Below are positions 44,472-55,520 of a DNA stretch of 64,000 bases, in pieces. Position numbers and translations under genes: made by a program. This DNA comes from Centroberyx gerrardi. Taxonomy: Eukaryota > Chordata > Actinopteri > Beryciformes > Berycidae. How positions within the stretch are numbered: the stretch's first letter is position 1; each line of letters opens with the position of its first letter. The stretch spans positions 10,328,621 through 10,392,620 of the forward strand of contig NC_136012.1 in the NCBI RefSeq assembly GCF_048128805.1. The letters run 5' to 3'. Below the pieces are notes generated by a model. That model was given only the letters and a program-made list of their open reading frames with translations. It was not told the DNA's origin and ran no database searches.

Positions 44472-44937
44472 CCAAAACATGAACATCATGACCATTTGCA
44501 GAGAAAAAAATACCATCAAATTATGAAGCACAGTAATATAGTGGTATGGAAGTGCTAGTATTGTAAACTATAAAGATAAATCATACGGTTATCTTTCATA
44601 TCACTAATATGAAAATGATCAATTGATGTTGTCGTTGGTTTGTTGAAACCGAGTTTGTACTAAACCTTTGTACAAAATGATTCGACAACCATGAAAACAG
44701 CGATTTTGGTGTGCCTGGTGCTGAATTACATTATATGACACGAGAAGGTCCAAAACTGAGAATGTGAAATTGTAATCCATGTTATTGCAGTAGCCTACAA
44801 CAAGAGTATCGAGTCTTTGTAGTTTGACACGACTCGTGGCCATTGCACTAAAGTGAATTGATCAATAGGGAAATCTTAATCGAATGCAAAAAGATAAAAT
44901 TTTACAAACCAAAGCAGGAGTCTCAGCGTTCCCTAAG

Positions 44938-44962
44938 AGGAACTGTCCATGGTTCTTCTGAA
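44938..44962 (-). promoter_or_regulatory. Degenerate RE1-like site after exon 13
   Basis: AACTGTCCATGG is a good left part, but the right half reads TCTTCTGAA with 3 extra bases between halves. Position (124 bp beyond the donor) supports it; sequence alone does not. Confidence 0.4.
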
Positions 44963-45085
44963 ATGCCCTAAGAGTTACCAACTTACAGTGAACCCGAGCA
45001 TACCCCCAGTATAGTATAAACTACTTAAAACCACGTAGGCCTACATGATTCATGGTGATGAATAATCAAAGGTCACTTAACTCAC

Positions 45086-47515
45086 CTCTAGAGGAGAGTC
45101 TGGTTCATCCAGGATGCTCTTTTCACTCTGTATCCGCTGCATCGTCCCTGTAGAACTGGGGTCCATTATCAGCACGTTCTGACTACCGGCTCTGCCGAAC
45201 TTACAGTCACTCTTTCTGGAGTCAGTCGTCCTGCACACCTCGTAATTGTACACGTGTGGGAGAGTCCCTGTCCCCAAAGTGTCTGAGTAACGTGGTGGAT
45301 AATATGGAATCACCGGCAGACTGGAGTGATAGAGGATGCGAGACTGTCTCCATCTGTATATTTTCACTGATATAATAACCACTAAACACGTGATGAAGAG
45401 AAAGGAAACTACAGCCAAAGCCAAGACTAAGTAAAATGTCAGGTTGTCATTGTACTCCTTGTCGTGTGTAAAGTCAGTGAACTCCGACAGCACTTCAGGG
45501 AAGCTGTCCGCCACCGCCACGTTAACATTGACTGTAGCTGAACGAGAGGGCTGCCCGTTGTCCTCCACTACAACAGTCAGCCTTTGTTTCACAGCATCTT
45601 TATCAGTGACTTGGCGGATAGTTCTTATTTCCCCATTCTGTAAACCCACTTCAAACAGCGCCCGGTCTGTGGCTTTCTGCAGTTTATAGGAGAGCCAGGC
45701 ATTCTGTCCAGAGTCCACATCAACAGCCACCACTTTAGTGACCAGATAGCCCACATCTGCTGAACGAGGCACCATTTCAGCCACCAGAGAGCCACCAGTC
45801 TGGACTGGGTACAGAACCTGTGGGGCGTTGTCGTTCTGGTCTTGAATATTTATTTTAACTGTGGCGTTGCTGCTTAGTGGCGGGGACCCTCCATCTTGGG
45901 CTTTCACAAATATCTCCAACGTTTTAATTTGCTCATAGTCGAATGATCTAAGTGCCTGTATGGCCCCACTTTCTGCGTTAATAGAAATGTAAGATGATAT
46001 GGGGTTTCCATTAAACTGAGAATCAATGAGTAAGTACGATACGCGTGCGTTCTGCCCCGAGTCAGAGTCGTGTGCTTTCACGGAAAACACAGAGAATCCC
46101 GGGGAGTTATTTTCAATAATATTAGCTTCGTTATAGCTATGTTCAAAAACAGGGGCATTATCATTGACATCGGATACTCTAAGTGTTATTGTCTTGTTAT
46201 ACGAAAGTGGTGGGCTACCCTCATCCACAGCCGTGAAAGTAATATTATAGTCAGGATTGCGCTCCCTGTCCAGGACACCATCTGTTACAAGTGTATAATA
46301 ATTCTTCAGAGATGAGTGGATTGCAAACGGGATCTTGGTGTTAATTGAGCAGTCTATTTTTCCATTTTTACCAGAATCTACATCTTTAACGTTTATGATA
46401 GCTACAGTAGTTCCACTTTTTGAATCTTCAGCGATGGGGCTAGAAAACGACGTTAGTGTTATTACAGGAGCATTGTCGTTCACATCTGTCACCTCAATGA
46501 TTACTTTTGTGGATGTGCTTTGTCCACCTTGATCTTTTGCCTGCACACCAATCTCGTAGATTTTATTCTGTTCATAATCAATCTGACCGTTTACAGTTAA
46601 ATCACCGGTATTTTCGTCCAGATTAAATAGTTCAGCAACATTACTAGACATGCGATTAAAGTGGTATGTAACACGGCCATTCATACCTTCATCTGCATCT
46701 GTTGCGCTCACTGTTATCACTAAGGTTCCTTTTGGCACGTTTTCGGTTACAGACGCCTTAAAAATAGATTGCGTGAAAACCGGGGCATTGTCATTTGAGT
46801 CTAGGACAGTTATGTGTATTTTAAGTGTCCCCGATCGCTGTGGTTCACCGCCGTCCACAGCAGTTAGAGTGAGAAGCAGCCTTCCCTCCTTCTCGCGGTC
46901 TAATGCATTGTAAAGGTACAATTGCACATATTTAAGACCATTTGGGCTGGACTGGACCTTAATATTGAAATTTGTTGTCGGGTGTAACGTATAGCCGTGT
47001 AAAGCATTGATGCCAACATCGGGGTCGGTTGCACTCTCTTGTAATAATTCGGTTCCTGGAAGAGCAGACTCTAGAATTTCTAAATGTATTTCTTTTTCAG
47101 GAAATACAGGTGCATTATCATTAACATCCAATACTTCCACTACGATACTATGTAGTTGCATTGGATTCATCATGATCATTTCAAAGTTCAAGCTACAGGG
47201 CGATGTCTGCCCGCAGAGCTTCTCTCTATCTATCCTTTCTCCTACGACCAGAATCCCTTTGTCTACATCCAGCCTAATATACTCGCTACTATCACCGTTA
47301 ACAATTCGGGCACCGCCTGATTTCATTCTCTTTGCGTCGATACCTAAATCCTCAGCCACATTTCCTACAAAGGAGCCCTTTCTCATCTCCTCTGGGATAG
47401 AGTATCGAATTTGGCTGAACGTCGCCTTAGCGACACAAATGAGGATCAAGGCCTGTACTTGCCATTTAATCGAGGGTCCTTTGCTGATAAAATGCATCTT
47501 CTCGAACAAACCCAT
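45086..47515 (-). CDS. pcdhg: Protocadherin variable exon 13 (group B, divergent)
   Basis: 810 codons taking the start MGLFEKMHFI; in-frame ATGs at 47527 and 47599 are alternatives. Leader about 34 residues with ALILICVAKATFS. EC1 is divergent: RKGSFVGNVAEDLGIDAKR, SGGARIVNGDSSEYIRL and loop CGQTSPC. EC2 has LHGYTLHPTTNFNIKVQ. EC3 lacks cysteines (STKVIIEV). EC4 ends SYNKTITLRVSDVNDN. EC5 is its own nearly to its end (FVKAQDGGSPPLSSNATVKIN), so the fully identical block starts only near 45838. Membrane helix about 692-717. Donor GAG|GTGAGT matches the consensus. Confidence 0.94.
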
Positions 47516-47743
47516 CTCATTCCACATGATAATATGCCACAGAAGGCGTCCCGAAAACGAAAACCACAGCTTCCCTCTGTTGGTGCTCAAATGATCCAAA
47601 ATATGTCAATGAATAAGTTAGTCTCAACAACAGGATAGTGAAAATGGAGATCGAATGTTGTTGTCGACAGTCCTGCTCTCCACGATACATTAGGAGGGGT
47701 ACAGGAGGAGTAGCTGTATTTGAAAAGCTCCAAATGTGCTTTG

Positions 47744-47767
47744 AAGACCAACAGCGGCCCTTAGAGT
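47744..47767 (-). promoter_or_regulatory. CSE promoter element of exon 13
   Basis: AAGACCAACAGCGGCCCTTA, then GAGT. 229 bp from the start codon. A loose GAGGGGTACAGGAGGAG purine run lies about 40 bp nearer the gene. Confidence 0.87.
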
Positions 47768-48082
47768 CTAATATGAGAATAACGAATGTCGTCACTGGAG
47801 GCAAGGAAAAAAAAAAAAAAGAAGAATCTCGTCTCAACTTTTTTTTTTTTTTAATGGCCATTGTATTCCAGTTACTGCAATGTAACTATTTATTTATAAC
47901 CACGGAAAAGTATGTTTTAAAATGAGAAATACATTAGTAACTGTTTAGAGTCAGTAAAACTGGGCAATACTGTCTGAAATGGTAAACCTTTCAATGACTA
48001 GAATTTGACCGATGGAGCCTGGGTTTTAGAGCATGTAACAAGAAGAAAAGCACGGTCGAATATACACAACGTACGCACAAGG

Positions 48083-48136
48083 ACAGACAGACAGGCAGGC
48101 AGACACACACGCACGCACACACACACACACACACAC
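48083..48136. repeat. (GACA)n/(CA)n microsatellite
   Basis: GACAGACAGACAGGCAGGCA grades into CACACGCACG and then pure CA. Confidence 0.93.
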
Positions 48137-48995
48137 TACAAGTACCATTGCAGTTCAACGTCCTACCCTCAAAAAATAACATAAAAATAAAATTCACACC
48201 ACAAAAAAGTGAGGCTAAAATAATAAACGCATTACAAAAAAGACATTTATGGGACCCTGGTGACCGCAAGAGAAAAACAAATCCACGATCAATATTTCAT
48301 AAAAGCCCTAATATTCATATCACCACTGAGGCATTGCATTTTCCAGATCTATTTTTTGCAATTACTGCGTCTTCCCTGCAAAACCGGGATCCATGATCAC
48401 TATTTGACTATTGACAGCCGAACGTCATGGAATCATTCTCTGTAAAACACTTTAATATAAGAAAAACTATTGGCGATGTACCTTGCATTAATAATAGAAG
48501 GTTTTGGTGTCAGTCCCTCAGAATCAAAGAGTAATAACTTAATTTTAGAAGCACCAATTTGCAACAACATCCAACAATCGTACAAAAAAACATCGAGGCA
48601 GAGGTACCAATTTCTCCACAGACGGTAGCCTCAATACACCATAATGCAATGCAGTCACAAGACATGTGTTTTGATTAAAGGGCGAGTTGCTCGTTTTTAC
48701 TCCATAGGGAACTCTCCCTATCTTCCTCTTACTAGCACTATCGGTATTGCTCTCTCCATCTACACGTAAAACCAAGCTGAATAAAACTAGTCCACGACGT
48801 TCTTTGGGGGTTATTAAAAGGCTTTCTGGGCAATGGTGGAAATACGCACAAGTAGATGAGGCCGTGAGGGAAAGTGGGTACACTAAAAAATTAAATTACA
48901 AGACTGTATCACAAAATAACTAATGGATTACACTGAACATCACAAATGAATCATATATAACAGTGTAAGTGTATCTGAGGGTAGAATTTTCCTGA

Positions 48996-49032
48996 ACAGT
49001 TACTCTTTCTGGATTCAGTCGTCCGGCACAAC
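48996..49032 (-). pseudogene. Relic of a variable exon cytoplasmic segment
   Basis: ACAGTTACTCTTTCTGGATT followed by CAGTCGTCCGGCACA matches the DSRKSDCK-coding part of the intact exons (ACAGTCACTCTTTCTGGAGT, CAGTCGTCCTGCACA) with about 4 changes over 37 bp. No other part of an exon is next to it. It lies 162 bp beyond the exon 14 donor, so a lost exon or a recombination scar is implied. Confidence 0.65.
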
Positions 49033-49040
49033 TCTGAGAG

Positions 49041-49067
49041 GAGCTATCCACCGTATGTGGTGCTGAA
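49041..49067 (-). promoter_or_regulatory. RE1-like site after exon 14, expanded spacing
   Basis: Half-sites CTATCC (49044-49049) and GGTGCTGAA (49059-49067) with 9 bp between, 7 more than canonical. The right half is perfect. 127 bp beyond the donor. Confidence 0.52.
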
Positions 49068-49193
49068 ATTCCCTATCACTTAGGAGCGTGCAGAAAGACA
49101 GGCAGAACCCAAGTGACATCTGCTATTTAATAGTATTTATAGAATGATATAATTTATTAATGTTTATGCAGAATCACAGATCATTCCACTCAC

Positions 49194-51614
49194 CTCTAGA
49201 GGAGAGTCTGGTTCATCCAGGATGCTCTTTTCACTCTGTATCCGCTGCATCGTCCCTGTAGAACTGGGGTCCATTATCAGCACGTTCTGACTACCGGCTC
49301 TACCGAATTTACAGTCACTCTTTCTGGAGTCAGTTGTCCTGCACACCTCGTAATTGTACACGTGTGGGAGAGTCCCTGTCCCCAAAGTGTCTGAGTAACG
49401 TGGTGGATAATAAGGAATCACAGGGAGACTGGAGTGATAGAGGATGCGAGACTGTCTCCACCTGTATATTTTCACTGATATAATAACCACTAAACACGTG
49501 ATGAAGAGAAAGGAAACTACAGCCAAAGCCAAGACTAAGTAAAAAGTCAGGTTGTCATTGTACTCCTTGTCGTGTGTAAAGTCAGTGAACTCCGACAACA
49601 CTTCAGGGAAGCTGTCCGCCACCGCCACGTTAACATTGACTGTAGCTGAACGAGAGGGCTGCCCGTTGTCCTCCACTACAACAGTCAGCCTTTGTTTCAC
49701 AGCATCTTTATCAGTGACTTGGCGGATAGTCCTTATTTCTCCATTCTGTAAGCCCACTTCAAACAGCGCCCTGTCTGTGGCTTTCTGCAGTTTATAGGAG
49801 AGCCAGGCATTCTGTCCAGAGTCCACATCAACAGCCACCACTTTAGTGACCAGATAGCCCACATCTGCTGAACGAGGCACCATTTCAGCTACCAGAGAGC
49901 CACCAGTCTGGACTGGGTACAGAACCTGAGGGGCGTTGTCGTTCTGGTCTTGGACTATTATTCTTATAGTAGCAACCGAACTGAGAGGAGGGGACCCTGC
50001 ATCACGAGCAGTTACGTTAAATTCAAACCACTTGATTTGCTCGTAATCAAAAGACCTCGCCGCATGAATGACACCGTTTTCTGAATTTACTGACACCAAC
50101 GAAGACACAGCCACCCCATTAATTTCTTTCTCATCCAGAAAATAAGAAACTCGGGCGTTTTGGCCCCAGTCTGCATCACTCGCACTTAGAATAAATACGG
50201 ACAATCCTGGAGAGTTGTTCTCTGGTATAGTCTTACTATATTCTGATTTATCAAATTTGGGTGGGCTGTCATTCACGTCTGATACTTTGACATTAATGGT
50301 TTTACTGCTAGAGAGTGGCGGGGAGCCTTTATCTGAAACGGTTATGGTGATATTATACTCGGGAATACTTTCTCTGTCCAAGTCGCTTTCGGTAACTATG
50401 GAATAATATCCGGTTAATGAAGACTCGATTTTGAAAGGCACATCAGAATTAATGGAGCATTTGACAACACCATTACCATCAGAGTCGGCGTCATCGACGT
50501 TAACAACTGCTACAGTTGTACCAGGGGGTGAGTCTTCAGATATAGAATTGGAAAATGACATGAGCTGAATTGTAGGGACGTTATCATTCTCGTCTATTAT
50601 TTGGATGATAACTTTGCAAGTATCTGTATATCCCCCATGGTCACTAGCCTGAACATTTAATTGATAAGTCCTAGATTTTTCGAAATCTAGTTTGCCTGCA
50701 ACTTTAATCTCTCCCGTTTTAACATTTAGTTCAAAAAGCTGCTTCGCCTCTCTGGCAACATGAGCGATGGAAAAAGTTACCTCGCCGTAGAGTCCTTTAT
50801 CTGCGTCATTTGCACTAACAGTAGTTACCACCGTGCCTTCTGGAGAATTCTCCTTGACATCTGCTTTATATACATGCTGACCACACACTGGCGCGTTATC
50901 GTTGGCATCGAGCACAGTGATATGAATACGCACAGTTCCTGATCTATGTGGCTCACCACCGTCTGAAGCAATCAACACGAGCGTGTGAGTCTCCTCTTTC
51001 TCCCGGTCTAATGGGTTTTGTAAAACCATTTCGATAAATTTTCCTCCATCCGATTGGCTCTGTACTTCTAATTTGAAATTATTTGAAGGTTTAAGTGTGT
51101 ATTTTTGAATATCATTAATTCCAACATCAGGGTCGTCTGCACTCTCCAGAGAGAAGCGAGTACCTGATGCGGCATTTTCGACAATTTTCAAATTGATTTC
51201 GTCCTTAGGGAACGATGGACTGTTATCGTTTATGTCTATAACTTCCACTGTAACCCGATATAGCTGGATTGGGTTTTCTATGATAACATCGAAGCTGAAG
51301 CTACAAGGCATAGTCTGTCCACACAGTTCTTCTCGGTCGATTCGCTCTTTAATAACAAGGGTGCCTTTGTCTCGGTTTAAATCAACATACTGTCGGCCTC
51401 CTTTTGTTATAATACGAGCTTTACCTGATATTAGCCTTATCACATCCAGGCCTAAATCTCTACCAATATTTCCAACAAACGACCCTTCTGCCTGCTCCTC
51501 CGGTATGGAATACCGAGCCTGACCAGTCACAGAGTCCAGGATGTTAAGACAAAGAATGACAACCAGTACTTGCCATCGGCCTCTGCGGCCTGTTGTCCAC
51601 ATAAAACCCATCAT
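49194..51614 (-). CDS. pcdhg: Protocadherin variable exon 14 (group B, most divergent)
   Basis: 807 codons. The frame opens further, but its first codon there is TTG, so the tandem ATG at 51614 (MMGFMWTTGR) is taken. Leader about 31 residues ending DSVTG. EC1 reads QARYSIPEEQAEGSFVGN, with acidic-polar EEQAEG where others have EEMKKG, then IGRDLGLDVIRLISGKARI and loop CGQTMPC. EC3 has the cysteine pair APVCGQHVYKADV / DTCKVIIQI. EC5 has KEINGVAVSSLVSVN and TARDAGSPPLSSVATIRIIV. Only from DQNDNAPQVLYP (near 49951) is it in the shared block, the shortest homogenised tract here. Membrane helix about 689-714. Donor GAG|GTGAGT. Confidence 0.95.
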
Positions 51615-52415
51615 TGTAATTCCCAAAAATTATAATGGACGTAATTATTACTTTCAATTGTGAAAAATGGCCTTCATTAATTCCAGAAATCGAAGAGGTA
51701 ATGGTATATTTCAGCAGAGAAATGCCACGAATAACCCAACGCTTTAAGCCTTGACGGGGTGGGGCGTCTCTATTCCACGCAGTGAGACACAGAATGAAAA
51801 TAAAGGATAGGATTGCCGCACCACCCACTTGGAGAATTAACGTCAACGATGTATCAACAGCGGCACTCAGAGCCCAACCACGGTAATCACATTGTGTGTG
51901 AAGTCCATATTTTTAGCAGAGTATAATCTGTGACATGTAACAGCTACAAAAAATATTCCATTCATTATAATCTTGTAAGAATTAATCCTGTTCCTTACAA
52001 CATCTCTTAGGATAAAAGTAGCATATAAATGAAGCTGTATAAAGGAAGCCTGTACTGATCAAGCTCCTAAACATGAATGTTGGAAGAATTTGGAATAAAT
52101 GTATGAGTTGTATAACTAAAAGTCAGTATGTTAGAGAAACGACAATGAATGAAAGTGTTGGATTGATAAATCAACTATTAGACAGTCACATAAACCACAT
52201 CATTGTCTATGTTAATAGTTAAACTGACACATTTTCAGAGACGTCTATTTTATCATATTAATACACCACGCGTCTTCCCGTTGAAAATTGCTTTAGACGA
52301 TTATGATAATTTGTTGACACGAAAAGCTGAATGTTAAAACTTATATTCAGAAGACAGAAAAAAACTGGTTTGTGTTACAGAAAAAAGAGAATGATCAACA
52401 AATGCTGTTACTCAC
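51615..52415. other. Spacer between exons 14 and 15
   Basis: Exon 14 CSE followed by about 540 bp of AT-rich sequence (51874-52415). I searched it for an RE1 and found none; no other feature was seen. Confidence 0.75.
51850..51873 (-). promoter_or_regulatory. CSE promoter element of exon 14
   Basis: TGTATCAACAGCGGCACTCA, then GAGC; the most altered flanks of the set but the CAGCGGC core is intact. 236 bp from the start codon. Confidence 0.8.
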
Positions 52416-54851
52416 CAGAGTAGACATTCGAGAACCGTTGCCTGATTGCTTCTCCGCCTGCAGTGTATCAGTCCCAGCTCCATCAACGCTCACTAAACTT
52501 TGACTCATCGGTTGCATATATTTACAGTCACTCTTTCTGGAGTCAGTCGTTCTGCACACCTCGTAATTGTACACGTGAGGGAGAGTCCCTGTCCCCAAAG
52601 TGTCTGAGTAACGTGGTGGATAATATGGAATTACAGGGAGACTGGAGTGATAGAGGATGCGAGACTGTCTCCATCTGTATATTTTCACTGATATAATAAC
52701 CACTAAACACGTGATAAATAGAAAGGAAACCACAGCCAAAGCCAAGACTAAGTAAAAAGTCAGGTTGTCATTGTACTCCTTGTCGTGTGTAAAGTCAGTG
52801 AACTCCGACAGCACTTCAGGGAAGCTGTCCGCCACCGCCACGTTAACATTGACTGTAGCTGAACGAGAGGGCTGCCCGTTGTCCTCCACTACAACAGTCA
52901 GCCTTTGTTTCACAGCATCTTTATCAGTGACTTGGCGGATAGTTCTTATTTCCCCATTCTGTAAGCCCACTTCAAACAGCGCCCTGTCTGTGGCTTTCTG
53001 CAGTTTATAGGAGAGCCAGGCATTCTGTCCAGAGTCCACATCAACAGCCACCACTTTAGTGACCAGATAGCCCACATCTGCTGAACGAGGCACCATTTCA
53101 GCCACCAGAGAGCCACCAGTCTGGACTGGGTACAGAACCTGAGGGACGTTGTCGTTCTGGTCCTGGATCACTACTTTCACAGTCACATTGCTACTGAGTG
53201 GAGGGGAGCCTCCATCCTGCGCTTTGACAACTAGTTGAAGTTGTTTAATTTGCTCATAATCAAAGGAGCGAACTGCTTGTAAAACTCCAGTGTCAGAGTT
53301 TATAGATATATAAGTAGAGATTGGACTACCATTGACTTGTGTTTCTTCCAGGAGATACGAGATTCTCGCGTTTTGACTCCAGTCAGAGTCCTTTGCGCTT
53401 ACAGTAAAAATGGACATGCCAGGGGAATTATTCTCGGTGACGTAAACCGAATAGCTGCTTTTATCGAACAATGGAGCGTTATCGTTTACGTCAGAGATTC
53501 GAAGGTGTAATGTAGTAGAACTAGAGAGAGGGGGGGAACCTGAATCGGTTGCTGTTATGGTTATGTTGTATTCTGGTGTAGTTTCTCTATCAAAATGCTG
53601 GTCCACGACCAAATTATAATAGTTCGTTAATGACGACTGGATTTTAAACGGAAGCGTACTGTCTATTGTACAAGTTATCTGTCCATTTTTCTCAGAATCA
53701 GTATCTTTGACATTGATAACAGCTATAGTTGTGCCAAGAGGGGCATCCTCTGATACAGTATTAGAGAAGGACATGATACTGATAACTGGAGCGTTGTCAT
53801 TGACGTCTATAACTTCAACTATGACTTTACTGGTCCCGGTTAAACCCCCTCGATCCTTTGCCTCTAACCTGACCTCAAACTTTTTGTGTTTCTCAAAGTC
53901 TATGAGGCCGGAAACGGAAATACTCCCCGTTGTTTCATCAATGCTAAATATATCAAATGTATTGCCTTTTAGTTTAGAAAAGCTAAATATTATTTCACCG
54001 TTAGAACCACTGTCTGCGTCATTAGCGTTAACTGTTGTAATATAAGTGCCTTTTGGCGCATTTTCTACGATGGAAGCCCTGTATATTGACTGATTGAACA
54101 CAGGAGCATTATCATTTACATCTAAAACAGTAATATAGATATTTACTGTACCAGATTTCTGTGGAGTCCCACCGTCTTCGGCTATTACTTTCAGAGAGAG
54201 ACTGGGCTGCTCCTCTCTGTCTAATGGCTTCTGAAGCACCAATTCAGCATTTTTACTACCGTCTGGATTTGCATGTTGTTTAAGAACGAAGTAGTTATTT
54301 GGAGATAGAATGTAATTTTGTAAAGCGTTAAGTCCAACGTCAGGATCAACTGCATTTTCTAGAGGAAATTGTGCTCCGATCATGGCAGATTCGCTCATTT
54401 CCAAATGAATGTCTTTATTTGGAAAGAAAGGGGCATTATCATTTACATCCACAATTTCCACAGTCACACGATGAAGTTCGATTGGATTTTCTAAAATCAC
54501 CTCTAAACTGAAGCTACACGGTGTTATCTCTCCACAAAGCTGCTCTCGGTCTATTCTCTCATTCACGACTAGAATCCCTTTGTCTGTCTTCAGCTCGGTG
54601 TACTGGATGCTTTCCCCGGTCACGATACGGGCCCGGCCAGAACGGAGCCTTTTCAATTCCAAACCAAGGTCTTGTGCGACGTTACCGATTAGGGACCCTT
54701 TCTTCATCTCCTCTGGTATAGCATAGCGGATCTGGCCAGCCACTCTATTATCCACATAAGCAAGGAAAATAAGCAGTCCCACTTGCCATCGTAATACACA
54801 AAACAATCGCCATCTTACAGATTTGGGTATGAGATATCCTTGGGTTGCCAT
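52416..54851 (-). CDS. pcdhg: Protocadherin variable exon 15 (group B) with a unique cytoplasmic end
   Basis: 812 codons from MATQGYLIPKSVRWRLFC. Leader about 39 residues (hydrophobic VGLLIFLAYV); EC1 starts QIRYAIPEEMKKGSLIGN with loop CGEITPC. EC3 lacks cysteines (GTSKVIVEV). EC5 has EETQVNGSPISTYISIN. The shared block runs from about 53228 through EC6 and the membrane helix (about 697-722) to RKSDCK. It then stops. Instead of FGRAGSQNVLIMDPSSTGT the stub reads YMQPMSQSLVSVDGAGTDT and continues to SRMSTL, ending CTG|GTGAGT. The reading phase at the donor is still 0, so it can join the same constant exon. Its 3' flank lacks an RE1. Confidence 0.94.
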
Positions 54852-55098
54852 AACAAAACCAATAGATCCAAATGAATGATTCGTCCTCAGATTTAGAAAA
54901 TAAATATTATGGTTTAGGCTAGCTTTTATATATTGCAATTCTATTAGATTTTAGCTAACTCGTCCTCGTTCGTGTACCAATCCTTTCTTCTTCCAACCCT
55001 CTCCTCCTATGAAGCACAATCTCTCCTCTGCAATGTTAAAGCACACTACTGAGGGAGGAGGATACACTGAGTATAAGCACTGTACAGAAAATGTTTTA

Positions 55099-55122
55099 CT
55101 GACCAACAGCGTCTCTTGGAGT
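55099..55122 (-). promoter_or_regulatory. CSE promoter element of exon 15
   Basis: CTGACCAACAGCGTCTCTTG, then GAGT. 248 bp from the start codon; a GAGGGAGGAGGATACACTGA purine run lies about 30 bp nearer the gene. Confidence 0.86.
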
Positions 55123-55373
55123 CCAAAAGGTGAATAACGACTGTTTTGACTCTGAAGCAAATCATTTCACATGTATCGCCTCGGCATATTAGCCGCTAAT
55201 GTTTTTGTCAATTCGTTAAAATTTAAGGGAGGGCATACAAATGTAAACAATAGTAACCAAAAACAAAACAAAACAGTAAGATACATTGCTTGGACATAAG
55301 TTCAAATATCGGCAAGGTGTAAGGCTGAAGTGACTTCCAAATACCTGAGTCCTACGATGAAAAGCATAAGAAA

Positions 55374-55394
55374 AGCGCTGTCTATGGTACTGAA
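55374..55394 (-). promoter_or_regulatory. RE1/NRSE-like site after exon 16
   Basis: Plus strand AGCGCTGTCTATGGTACTGA, canonical spacing, 127 bp beyond the donor. Among the group B members of this window only exons 11 and 16 keep a canonical site. Confidence 0.78.
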
Positions 55395-55520
55395 AATTTC
55401 CACCACAGTGACTAAATGACTGTTCAGAATACGAATTAAGTCAAACAAGGAAAAAGCATGAGAAACATTATACAAAACATGCCTCAACTGAACGAAGTCA
55501 GAGGGAACTCAACAACTAAC

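Larger units (their letters stand above)
44226..45085. other. Spacer between exons 12 and 13
   Basis: Exon 12 CSE, AT-rich filler (44472-44935) with nothing recognised beyond a lone GGTGCTGAA half-site near 44717, then a poor RE1-like site. Confidence 0.75.
47516..49193. other. Spacer between exons 13 and 14
   Basis: Exon 13 CSE, poly-A/poly-T stretches (47809-47852), a CA-type microsatellite, about 800 bp of unrecognised sequence (48140-48990), an exon relic (48996-49032) and an expanded RE1-like site. A 112-codon minus-strand frame at 48545-48883 resembles nothing I know. Confidence 0.7.
54852..55520. other. Spacer between exons 15 and 16
   Basis: Exon 15 CSE, about 250 bp of AT-rich filler, and the RE1 of exon 16. 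Confidence 0.8.

Noticed and set aside
44700-44727. GGTGCTGAA near 44717 as an extra RE1
   Set aside because: Only one half-site; no CTGTCC partner at canonical or 16-19 bp spacing.
48545-48883. 112-codon minus-strand frame in the exon 13/14 spacer
   Set aside because: No recognisable domain, AT-rich surroundings, no promoter or splice context; probably a chance frame in an interspersed repeat.
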